The notes under the pieces are model-generated. The model had not been told where the DNA came from. It did no database searches and worked only from the letters and a program-made list of their open reading frames with translations. The position numbers and the translations under genes were made by a program. From positions 10,357,109-10,421,108 of the forward strand of contig CM056389.1 of assembly GCA_029718625.1 (NCBI GenBank): a stretch of DNA of 64,000 bases. Direction: 5' to 3'. The stretch is from Synaphobranchus kaupii (lineage: Eukaryota > Chordata > Actinopteri > Anguilliformes > Synaphobranchidae). Shown here piece by piece: positions 53,491 to 64,000 of the stretch. Each line of letters starts with the position of its first letter. The first letter of the stretch is position 1.

Positions 53491-53679
53491 AGCACTGTTT
53501 CCCCTCTGCCCTGCCATCTTCACTCTCCTGTTTTTAATAATGATAATAAATCTAATTGCTACAAATTATTTTGAATATCAGGTCCAAGCCTTAATTTCCA
53601 TGATGACAGCAACCATAATGGAGGATTAGAAATGTATTGTTAAGTAAAATATTTAATGTAATACCCAGAAAGCTGTTCT

Positions 53680-53860
53680 GTGCGTGCGTGCGTGTGTGCC
53701 TGTCTGTCTGTGTATGTATGTGTGTGTCTCTGTCTGTCTGTCTGTCTGCGTGTGTGTGTCTGTGTGTGTGTGCCTGTCTCTGTCTGTCTGTGTGTATGTG
53801 TGCCTGTGTTTGTGACTGTCTGTGTGTGTGTGTGTGTGTGTGCGTGCGCTTGGATGCATG
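53680..53860. repeat. TG/TCTG microsatellite
   Basis: GTGTGTGCCTGTCTGTCTG-type degenerate tract. Confidence 0.93.
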
Positions 53861-54437
53861 GATGTATACAGATAGTATATAGCTCATATTATTTGTAAGT
53901 TTGAAGCATAAATAGGTTTAACATATTTATAAGAGCATTCATTATTTTCCCCATCTCAGCCAGCGCAGCGCAATGGGGAGAGCCGTGGCGTATCTGAAAT
54001 GATTGAGTTTTTCCTCACCATTGGCAGAGCTTCATGTGAGTCATCAGCTGGGCCCTGTGCCTCACCCTGAAGGGGGGGTTATGGCTCTCAGCAATATGAC
54101 ACTGAGATGGTGATAGAGTTTGCCAGTCATTATGGAGGGTTGCCATTATAGGGTTGCCAGTCCCAGAATCACCCTCTTTACGCTGCCATGATGAGTTGAT
54201 TTGCTTTTAACACCACAGACGGTGGTTGGGATTCAACCAGAATTTGTCCTTAACTTTGATTGACAATTTAAAATAAGAATTTTCTTTTCTTTTCGTCACA
54301 AACAAAATTTGGCTTGTTCAGTGATCTGAACTAAAACTGGCTCGCCAAACTGAATTTGTGAGGGAAAAACTGTAAGGTTTGTGTTTACTTGTCAAAGATG
54401 AGGACAGATGGAAATTAAATTCAGGCCTGAGTTTTGA

Positions 54438-55370
54438 TCATAGACCGTAGAGAAAAAAAATGGACAAAGTGATGATGATGTCACACAATCATGTCCTACG
54501 GCTTGTGTACACTGGCTCATGAAGCCAAAACCAGGGAGCCACCATTGTATTTTTGCAACTGACGCAGTAGACACGCCCACATCTGGAAAACTGGTATGTG
54601 TGTTTTTATTTATTATTTATTTATTTATTTTCTCTCCCCCCCAGCACATCCACTTGCAACCATAGACCCGTAATCAGAAGGCCGCACATAGCAAGAGAAC
54701 CCTCCCAGGACAACTGTGCTGAGACAATAATATTTATTCGGCTTCTCTGCCTAGAAATGGAGGCATCCACGCACTATGGGGTAGCAGCAGGAGGTCCTAC
54801 AGTTGGCCATTGCCGGCGAAAGAAGCCACTGATATCCTAGCCCAGCTCACCAGTTTGTAACATTTTTTTAAACATAAACATTTGAATGGCATGTCAAAAA
54901 ACCTGGCTAAAATGCTGAAACATAAAAATATGTTTTCATATTTTATCAGTAGTTTGTTTAACTAGCATCCTAGCGGTAGCATTATTAACATGTTTGCTAG
55001 CGATTGATTGTACAAATGCGGTCAAAATATGAAGTCAATACATTTTTCCCACGAGAACATACGTGCTTTTCCTTCGTCTAATATCTCCCCATGGGCCGAT
55101 TTGTTAAGTCAATGTATCATCTGGGCTCTATATTTAATATTTTGTGGACCAATCCGGGAGTATCTCACGCTTGGTGGACGAACCAGACCCGGCCCGGACG
55201 TAATGACCATATAAGGGTCCCCCTGCCCCCTACTGCTCAGTCTCTGGGTCCAGTTTTTGTACAACATGGCGGCCCTTCCGCAGCTTCAAAGCGCTTCTCA
55301 CAAGCCCATGAATAGTCGATGGGTGACGTCACAGTCACGTTGTCCATATTTTTCTACAGTCTTATGCATT
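54438..55370. mobile_element. Non-autonomous DNA transposon with CATAGAC-type ends
   Basis: The left end CATAGACCGTAGAGAAAAAA is followed by TGGACAAAGTGATG. The inverted right end (GTGACGTCACAGTCACG, then TTGTCCATATTTTTCTACAG) finishes near 55370. These ends are widespread in fish. No transposase is readable. Confidence 0.75.
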
Positions 55371-58136
55371 AAACATAAGCTAGCTAGGCTACGGCTGTAC
55401 TAAAACTACCAGGAAACCAAACCCACATACAGCATGACAATCCCAAGTTGCCGGATGCCAGTCTGTATGGGAGACATTAGAAGGAATGGAATGGAATGGA
55501 ATTAACTAGACAAACCATAATTTTAAAAAATGCATTGACTTTACACGGATAATATTAGCCTCTTTTTCAGCATTCACCATTGACTTGCAATAGGTTGGTT
55601 TCAAGTTCTTTTCGCAACCAAGCACTGCAGTTCACTCTTTATCCACTGGGGGGGGGGGGGGCTTCAAAAATGGAGGCGGCTCGTTCCCGCTTGGTTTTGA
55701 TTCGCTTCATGAAAACCCTTGTGGCTTGAAACGTTTTTATTTGTGCAAGTAAACTTATCATGGGCACATCCCCCCACCAACCACCCTTCTCTCACTGAAC
55801 AGAAGTTGTGTTGCTCTTGTTTTGATTTAACTCCTGTAACTTGCTGCATAGCTGCCTGTTTTACTCCCGCCCACACACTCCACTCATAGCGAGCGGGAGG
55901 GAACTGAAATCAAAACAGGATGTCTTGTCCTACCCTATTTTTTTTTGTGTGTGCTGTCATAGATACCGCCGTCATGGCAACATCAAAATGTCTGTCAAAC
56001 TGAGAGAAGAAAAAAAAAAAACTGCATTTTCAGAACTCGCTAATGAGTGAAATAGCTGGGTTTAGGCAAACTAAACTCAACACTTAAAACAGCTGGGCGG
56101 CCACATGGGGTTAATTACATTTTACGGGTAATTAACTATACATACATATTTATTTGTGTGAGAGGCATATATGTGTGTGTTTATTTATGTATTACCCATA
56201 TGTCTGTGTCTGTATATACATATTACGTGTAATTAGAGTTTATTGTTGTTAGTTGTCATTTTATTTGTTGAGTGACTTTGTAAAATGAGAAAGGGACGGG
56301 CACAAGCAGAGGGGTGCGATTATGTGGACCGTTCGTTCATACATCACGCACTCGCGCGCGTGTGTGTGGTCTGCACACCTCGTTTACTGCTCAGAGGCAT
56401 GAACACCTGTCACCTGACACCAGCGCGGCCAGTTCTACAGACCCCCCCCCCCCCATTCCCAGGGGATTGTGGGTAAGAGCGGAGTGGTTAATAAGTTAAT
56501 GAGAGGCAGAGGTACCTGCTGGTGCCTTCCAGGCGGGCAGATGGTCTCACCTGGGTAAACAGATTTGCAGAGCCTGGTGCAGCTCGTTTAGGGGACCCCC
56601 AGAGGATTCTGGGATAGGCCGAGATGCGGCATTTGATCATTCCTGCGGAGGGGGCAGAGACAGCCGCATTTGCTTCAAGCGTCATTTGGATTTAAGTGGA
56701 AATGGCCAATACCTTGCTAACATACACTGGATACCTGTGTCAAATGTTTTTATATATTTTTTTTAATACTAGTTTTTAAAGCGCTAAAGGGTTTAGCCAC
56801 TAAAATGCAATACTGACTGCCTGTCAAAAAGTGTCCCCTGTAGAGTCCTACTGTGCACTACCGCCAGCTAGAGAATGGACTAGAATCTGGAACTAGAGTC
56901 CACCAGATTGGTATCATAACAAAACGGCAGAAAGCTTATGTGCACTGTAAAATTTTCCGTGTTAATTTAGCTCTCACAGTGTACATGTGATCCCCATCGG
57001 ACTGTTAGAGTTTAATTAACACTGGCCATTTTACTGTGTTAGATGGCTTTTAATTTGTATGTTTATTTCACCATGGATTATAAATAGAATTTGATTTATT
57101 TATTTTGACTGTGGGTCATGGGAATGGGTGTGTGACAGACTGTATGGTTTACTGTACATAATCCCTTTACATCCACAACAGTCAAATTAAACCACAAGCC
57201 CATTACATCTGCTCCAGTATTTAGAGTGTACCTGTATTTCATTTGACGCGTTTTTTAATGCAAATCCGTATTTGAACATATGTCTAATGCATATGTATTT
57301 TAATAAGAAGAACCTCACCAGAAATGTGTGAGTTCGCTAATTAAGTGGGTTCCGGGCACGGAAGGTTTGCGATCCCCCGACATAGACATAGCGACGGTCT
57401 GCTCGAACTTAGATATGCAATTGCTTTTTTAAATTTAATTTCTGTTGCGGTTCAGAAGAGCCGAATTCTCGTCTGTTAAAGATTTAAAGCCGGTTAATTC
57501 CCACCATTCCTTGAGACAGCGCAGCGAGGTTTTTTTTTTTTTTTTGCTGCTGCTGCTGACTGTCTGTGAGACGCATCTCTCTCTACGCTTCAGAGATCCA
57601 TCTCAAACAAACTTAACGCGGTTTAACAACGAATCGATACCAAACAGTGGGTCGATAACACCAAGGCCAGCCAGCTTATTTGTGTCAGAAAATTTCTACT
57701 TGAAAATATCCATTCTGCTGTCTGCTGTCTCATAGCCATTTAATTAGCCCCCGTGAAGCAGTACGGGCCCATTTTTTCCCCAGTTGAATGATGGAAATGC
57801 AAGTTGAAGGGTATTAGATGCTGCGTTTCTTTGTGTAGAAAATGGTGCTCCGTCCCAACGGCTCCGAGTGGTCAAGTTTTTTTTGTTTGTTGCAGTTTTA
57901 CTTATTTCCTCTAGGGGCGCAAATATGGGATTCTATGGAGGGGAATAATAAGGGTCAGTAAATGCAAATGTGTCTGTTAATTCTACTCGACATTAATCCA
58001 GTTGCGGAGGATTATGTGTTTGGATTATGCTCTACTTCAGTCCACATTGAAGCTAGCAGTTAGTTACTGCCTGGTGTGAGGATGAATGATGTCAGAGGAT
58101 GAAGTGAATCATTAAAGATAGATCTATTATCTAATA
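55371..58136. other. Putative intron, no gene recognised
   Basis: Contents: a G run at 55650-55661, a C run at 56442-56454, a T run at 57531-57545, and otherwise unique sequence. An island at about 57725-57850 is compositionally balanced. Confidence 0.5.
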
Positions 58137-58403
58137 CAGGTATAGGCAATTCTGGTCCTGGAATGGCGGTGCCGTTTCAGGTTTTTGTTCCACCTGAGCT
58201 TGATCGCAAGGGTTTGACGGATGATTAAAGGTTTGAGCCTGAATATTCTGTAAGGTGAAATTCAGACTGCTCCCTGCACATCTGCACCTGCATTCATTAC
58301 ACCTGATTAATTAAAAATGAATCCTGTTATGTAGTTATAGGTTTGGATGGAGCAAAAACCAGGACTGGCTGTGGCACTCCAGGATCAGGGTTGCCTACTC
58401 CTG
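58137..58403. mobile_element. hAT-type MITE (family 1), second copy
   Basis: The ends are inverted (CAGGTATAGGCAATTCTGG; TCAGGGTTGCCTACTCCTG), with interior GTTTTTGTTCCACCTGAGCT as in 20334-20593. The 17-mer TCATTAAAGATAGATCT occurs on both sides (58110-58126 and 58425-58441), longer than a hAT target duplication. Confidence 0.85.
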
Positions 58404-59805
58404 CGTTAGAGGTGAATTGGATGTCATTAAAGATAGATCTCCTTTATCTTGTGTGTTTAACGGTCTGGACAGCAGCACAGGGGCCTGCTTTATGAGTAAG
58501 GGAAGTACACAATCAACTTGGACATCACCAGCATGTCCCTGTGTGAGTGTGTGTGAGTGTGTGTGTATGTTGGTAATATTCATAGACTAGTGGTGAGGGG
58601 TCTGCAATTAGCTGGAATGCAAAAATTGTGGGCAAAGCAGTTGGCAATATATTGCTCCATGTCAGCAATTATAGGTAGCCGCCATATCTGGAGGCGGCAT
58701 TGTTAACTCTACCCTTAAAACAAGTGTCCATAGCAGTGCTGTGTACTGTGTGTCCCCATTGTTTATGTCCTTTGATGTTACTTTTTGTATGTGGACATAA
58801 ATAAAATTATTAAAATGTGTGTGTATGAGTGCGGTTGTGTTTGTGCGCACGCGAGTGTGTATGAATATGTGTTGCGTGTGATTGCACGTGAGAGTGTGTG
58901 TGTTTGCAAAGTGTGTGTATGAAAATGTGCATGTGATCTCACACCAGCATGTATGATATGTGCGTGCGTGCGTGACCACCACTCAAACAACACTTAGAGA
59001 GAGATATGAGGCCCAGAGGTGAAAGTGCGGCTTTAGCATAAAGCACATCTGCTTGGCCTGATGGCGCGTCTGAGGAGGAGGTCTCCGGAAGATGGATTCT
59101 CTCCACAGCGTCGCTGTACAGCTGTTCCCCTGCTAGACTTGTGTTAAATCTGCTTCTTACTTTGCTCTCTCTTGTCTTCTGAATTTCTCGCACAACGGAG
59201 CGCGCTGAGAGGGGTGCCGTTTCCCCCCCCCCCCGACCCAGAAACATGGTGCATTCTGGGTTAGCGTGACGCGTGGGTCTCGGTCAGCGCTGAAAGTGCG
59301 GAATCGGAAACGCAAGCTAAAGACTAAATCGCTAAATCGCTATCCGTCTCATTTCTGCAAGTGTGCACAAGCACAGGATTCAGTCATAGAGTTCTGTCCG
59401 TACAAATACAATGCAAAACAACGTACTTTTTCCCATAAGGCCTGTGTTTTCAACAGGGGGGCCTTGAAGGTACTGTAGGGGGGTCCCTGGCCAGACTTGA
59501 TATGCAATAACTACATAGAGACTTGGGAAAATATTTGAAACTATAAGGCTTTTTAAAATTTAGATGTAATGCTTTTTAACTTATGATGGGGCGGATGGGG
59601 TTATTATTATGGATGCCGTTGAGGCTGGGTTGTGGGTCCCTGGATCAGAGAAGGTTAAAAACGAGTACATTATGTCGACATATTTTTATCTGTGTTTAAA
59701 TTCGTACATGTGAGCTCAATGTTTCACACGCGAATCAGTGTTATTATGTATCCATAATAAGTATGTCACAATACGAAGCGTAATTGGCCTTATTGATTAA
59801 TGACA

Positions 59806-59837
<32 letters not shown>

Positions 59838-60534
59838 CATGAGAGTATTCAGTAGAGCTTTTACTCAGTATAAATAAATGCTATTTTACATAAATATGCA
59901 TAAATACACCCCTGCTCCCTCGCAAGACTCTTTTTTCCTGCGCTGAAGAACAATATGTTCCCCTGTTCCACATGGAACACGTGTGGCGCTTTCATCCCAG
60001 ACTTAACCCGCCCGCCGTTTAGCGGCTCCCAGCTTTCCTCATGGGACTCTAGAGGTGTGTAGGTCAACAGCGCACCTGTAGGTAGCCTTTCTCATCAGAC
60101 TGACCAATGGCACCGACGGTCTGTCGCTTTTTTTGACGAGGTCGGGCCTGTAGATGGATGAGCCGATTCAAAGGAACTCAACTGTGACATCACAATGCCT
60201 TGCTAAAACCAATCGGATTGCGGGGAAGCAAACGCACTGACTGCAGCTGGCCAGAGTGCAGTATCTGGCTAGTGTGTAGAATCTGTTGTGGATCTTACAG
60301 TAGTGCTGGTGGCTTCATGTCCAGAGTTGTGAAGGACAGCTGGGTGGCAGTAAAATATTTGCTCTGACGTGCTGCAGTGGGCGTGGCGGTACATTTTCCT
60401 CTGGCGGTGTCACTTATAGCGCATCAATCCTGCTGCACTAAACTGTCTTTTATTGGTAAGCCACACCCCCCTGCCCCATCTTACAAACACACAGGGATGC
60501 AATAGAGAAGCCTTGCATAAACTGTCTGAGGACC
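58404..60534. other. Putative intron with TG tracts and a long C run
   Basis: TG-rich 58545-58570 and 58817-58970, nine to ten C at 59224-59234, and about 28 C at 59806-59834. No exon recognised. Confidence 0.5.
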
Positions 60535-60789
60535 TGCGCGTGCGTGCGTGCGAGTGTGTGCGTGCGTGCGTGCGAGTGTGCGTGTGCGTGCGTGCGTGCG
60601 AGTGTGTGCGTGCGTGCGTGCGTGTGTGTGCGTGCGTGCGTGTGTGTGTGCGTGCGAGTGTGTGCGTGCGTGCGTGCGTGTGTGCGTGTGTGTGTGCGTG
60701 CGAGTGTGTGTGCGTGCGTGCGTGCGAGTGTGTGTGTGCGTGCGTGCGTGCGAGTGTGTGCGTGCGTGCGAGTGTGTGCGTGCGTGCGA

Positions 60790-60856
<67 letters not shown>

Positions 60857-61112
60857 AGTGTGCGTGCGTGCGTGCGTGCGAGTGTGTGTGTGTGTGTGCG
60901 TGCGTGCGAGTGTGTGCGTGCGTACGTGCGAGTGTGTGCGTGCGTGCGTGCGTGCGTGCGAGTGTGTGCGTGCGTGCGTGCGAGTGTGTGTGTGTGTGCG
61001 TGCGTGCGAGTGTGTGCGTGCGTGCGTGCGAGTGTGTGTGTGTGCGTGCGTGCGAGTGTGCGAGTGTGCGAGTGTGCGAGTGTGTGCGTGCGAGTGTGTG
61101 CGTGCGTGCGTG
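60535..61112. repeat. 575-bp GTGC/GTGA tetranucleotide tract
   Basis: A mixture of (TGCG)n, (TGTG)n and CGAGTGTG blocks, nearly all alternating purine-pyrimidine. It creates long artefactual frames on both strands (ART/HTH-type and CVRA-type peptides). Confidence 0.97.
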
Positions 61113-62697
61113 CGCGCTATATTCCCGAGACATTCCTTCACATTCAGATGAAAACCCGGCAGCGCCGTTTATGAAACCCCATCACTGCAGTGGGCGCCTT
61201 TTATTAGAACAATCAATCCAAGGTCTCGCCATGAAATGTCAAGAGCTCTCAGCGCCTGTGACCGGCACTTTTGAGATGGAGAAACGGGTCGCCCTGTATG
61301 GTCTGTCTCGCTTCTGAGGGACGCCCAGCTCTTTGCGGGGACCTTTTTGGGAATCGATGCACCCCGAGGGACCCCTTTGAGTGTGTGACGTGTCATATTT
61401 TATCACAAAGTAGGTAGAAACACAGGAAGGTGCTGAGGTGCGGTGGTCTGGTCACGAAAGTGGGGGAAAGTACATTTTTCATGCTCGTTTGGCCACAAAC
61501 GCCACTTTTGGAGTCGTTGCCAGACTGACGACGCCATACCTGCTCGCCAAAGTGGAGATTAACCGATGGGAAATATCAATGTGATTGTTAATATTCAAAT
61601 ATTTTAGCCTGTTGGTTTTACAACAGAGAATCATAGATAAAAGGAATTGTACCCTCAGAAAAGATCTGCACTCGTTTGAAGAAGTTCTGATAATTAACTT
61701 GTACGACTGTGGTAACATGTTAGAGTTGGGTATAGAAGACTCAGCAGTGCATAACACAATTTCACTGGTGAAGATCTTATGCTGAAACGCATGAATCTTT
61801 TTAGTGCAAATTAAAAATGTAAAAAAATGTACTTTTCTCAATCTAAATGTTAATGCAACCCAGTGGAAAACATTTTGGGAACCTGTGTAACATTAATTAA
61901 TGACCTCACTTCCTGTCAAAGCCAATGGAACACAGGATGTCAGGTCTTCTTTATTAACTATTTAATTAATACATTATAAAGATTATATTAACATTTTATA
62001 CAGTTCCTGTTCCTAAAATGGTTATTGTACCGGCACTGCAATGTAAAGGAATATTAATAACACAGATAATTCAAATTCTCATTACATTCACTGGTAGTTA
62101 ACTTAATGAGACTTTAATATAGAACAGTATTTCTGTCGGTTCTGTTTTGACTGCTCTCCCATCACAAAATGTAGGACTCCTTCCTCCATCCTATACTGCT
62201 AAGGCCAGCGGCAGAGTGTCGCTCGACTGAAGTTGCGCAACGTTCATGAACGTTCTATTATCGCCCTGTAGAGACTGCGGTCGTTGTTGTTCACAAAAGT
62301 ATAAACGCGCTCCGACGACGTCCTCGGCAACCTTGGCAGCGACCACGTAGCGGCAGTCGCAGCGACCACATAGCGACAGTCGCAGCGACCACGTAGCGAC
62401 ATCCAATGCATGCCGTCGGTCACAGCGACACGATGCACCGGTTGTTTTAGTCGATGAAATGTAGTGATCATGTCACATGAGTGAGTGATATTAGCTAAGA
62501 CAATTTCACTGTGAATCACACCGAGTGAGACGAGCCTTTCCTGAAGTTCACTTGATTCTCCCACAGGAGTGTCTGACACAACAAATTATACAGCCTCCCG
62601 CCCCCAGGTTATTATTCTCATCTCTGTTTGATAACTCCACGTCCTTTAGTGTCCTATTAGTCGCAAACGGTTTGGATAATGGAATATGAGTATCATA
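61113..62697. other. Non-repetitive sequence with a small tandem repeat
   Basis: A ~24-bp unit (GTCGCAGCGACCACGTAGCG) is repeated three times at 62338-62405. 61120-61290 is a balanced-composition island directly after the GTGC tract. No exon recognised. Confidence 0.5.
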
Positions 62698-63122
62698 TTA
62701 TTCTCTCCCTCCCTCTCTCCTTCCTTCCTCCTTCCTTCCCCCTCTCTCCCTTTCTCTCTCCTTCCTTCCTCCTTCCTTCCCCCTCTCTCTCCCTCTCTCT
62801 CTCCTTCCTTCCTCCTTCCTTCCCCCTCTCTCTCCCTCTCTCTCTCCTTCCTTCCTCCTTCCTTCCCCCTCTCTCTCCCTCTCTCTCTCCTTCCTTCCTC
62901 CTTCCCCCTCTCTCTCCCTCTCCCTCTCCTTCCTTCCCCCTCTCTCCCTCTCGCTTTCTGTCCTTCACTCTCCCATTGTTTCTCCTTTTCTCTTTACCCA
63001 TCCCTCACTCCCTCCCTCTGCCTTTCTCTCCTTCTGTCTCTCTCCCTGCCTCCTCTTTCCCTCCTTCCCTCTCTCTCTCTCCCTCTTCCCCTCCCTCACC
63101 ACTCTCTCTCTCTCTCTCTCTC
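62698..63122. repeat. TTCC/CT polypyrimidine tract
   Basis: Four to five copies of a ~60-bp block (CTCTCTCCTTCCTTCCTCCT, then TCCTTCCCC) followed by irregular CT repeats. Confidence 0.95.
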
Positions 63123-63396
63123 CATCTCATGTTATATTTGAATTTGCTGTAGTTTCCCTCATTGGTTAAAAGAAGAAGCACGGTTGCCGCTCGGTTAGCG
63201 AATGTGGCGGTGCAATTATCACAGTTATTAAATGGATTTCTCTCTCACCCCTGGAGTTGGGCTTTACTCTGGAATGCGCAGTGAGCATCGATTGGTGTAG
63301 AACTCCCCAGCCCCACCCTATCGCCCACAGCCTGGTCGATTTCCAGCACCGCCGGCCGGCTGTGGCCTTTGGGTTTTGAGTAAATGTGTCTGTGTG

Positions 63397-63404
63397 TATA
63401 AAAG
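63397..63404 (+). promoter_or_regulatory. TATA-box candidate with possible downstream first exon
   Basis: TATAAAAG is followed by GC-richer sequence and, 98 bp on, by ATACAG|GTGAGT, a consensus donor at 63503. This could be an alternative promoter and untranslated exon of the gene starting at 41493. The evidence is only these two motifs. Confidence 0.25.
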
Positions 63405-63504
63405 CCGTTGGGCTACGACGGGCGCTTTCTAGTGGGTTGGACTGCGGGAATGTGATTTTAAGTGCAGCCCACCTGTTTGCACAGGTGGAACGGAGAATAC
63501 AGGT

Positions 63505-64000
63505 GAGTGTGCATGCCTGAGACTATTACCTGCTTACCTAATGCCAGCTCCGAGTCCTCATCCAATTTGTTCCTGACCTTGAATTGACCATTAACCTTTG
63601 ACCTTTGACCTTCATCCAGACAAACACAGAAGTTCTTTTCCCCCTGCAAGGTAAACAAGTTGGCACTCATACTACCACAGATTCATATTTCCAGTTAGAT
63701 GATGTTAAACTGATCCATATAGTGTCCTAACCTGCTCATTGTAGTTAAACTGCTTTTAACAGTGCTTCATTGAGCAATGGATGCTGGGATATAAATTTTT
63801 TTTTAATGCACACCAGGCAGTGGGCAGTGTGATCGTGTGTGTCCAGCATACGTGTGTACATTTATTAGGCAAGAAAGGGAGAGAGAGAGCCACAGAGCCA
63901 CAGAAACGTGTTTAGACGGAGCTGTTAATTGGAGTGGAGTCTGAGGTGAAGTGCTCCTCATCTAAACGACCGGTGACCTTCGGCGGAGAGTTGGCGTTAA
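63505..64000. other. Non-coding sequence to window end
   Basis: Three ACCTTTGACC-like words (63592-63612) and otherwise unique sequence. No exon recognised. Confidence 0.45.

Noticed and set aside
60410..61317. Long overlapping frames on both strands (Arg/Thr/His-rich and Cys/Val-rich)
   Set aside because: They are translations of the GTGC/GTGA microsatellite and exist on both strands and in all frames.

Overview
The window is vertebrate nuclear DNA, almost certainly from a ray-finned fish. Spliced genes have GT-AG introns, and intergenic and intronic DNA is full of fish-type transposons (Tx1/L1, L2 with a TGTAA tail, L2-tailed tRNA-SINEs, hAT MITEs, Tc1, a THAP/YqaJ-type element) plus very abundant micro- and minisatellites. 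The L2 and its (TGTAA)n tail resemble eel UnaL2, so an elopomorph fish is possible, but I cannot name the species. There are no CRISPR arrays, operons or prokaryotic features.

Genes. (1) 4416-15279 (+): the last four coding exons of rnf121, a membrane-anchored RING E3 ubiquitin ligase; upstream exons fall in the 543-base N gap or outside the window. Two of the four exons each carry one extra base. The RING-encoding exon is followed at once by a tandem array made from its own 3' end and splice donor. (2) 18583-24678 (+): a six-exon gene assembled here from matching splice phases. It encodes a 160-residue secreted single-Ig protein that I identify as interleukin-18-binding protein (il18bp), 3.3 kb downstream of rnf121, the same neighbour order as in mammals. 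(3) 41493-41586 (+): a single coding exon with a start codon and a signal peptide, ending in phase 1 at a consensus donor. It is probably the first coding exon of a secreted or membrane gene whose later exons lie beyond 64 kb.

Layout. 1-2510: decayed Tx1-type LINE on the minus strand, then a GA tract and the assembly gap. 4.4-15.3 kb: rnf121, with introns holding a Tc1 remnant, a 1.42 kb tandem duplication, minisatellites grown from hAT MITE ends, a 1,471-bp hAT element with a perfect 8-bp target duplication, and a 0.9 kb THAP/YqaJ-type element. 16.8-18.1 kb: a large fold-back element. 18.6-24.9 kb: il18bp. 25.3-26.0 kb: a palindromic element with a MITE in it. 29.5-32.85 kb: an L2 LINE with an intact 972-codon ORF. 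33.6-36.1 kb: a SINE split by a 446-bp element, a second inverted copy of that element, and an L2 3' fragment. 36-41 kb: microsatellites and unique sequence leading to the signal-peptide exon. 41.6-64 kb: probable first intron, holding large tandem arrays (64-bp, ~21-bp and 20-bp units, and a 575-bp GTGC tract), a TTAA-flanked DNA element carrying a LINE fragment, MITEs, and islands of non-repetitive sequence that may be conserved regulatory elements.

Nearly all long open frames in the arrays (for example the 386-codon minus-strand frame at 52148-53308 and the frames at 60410-61317) come from repeat periodicity and are not genes.
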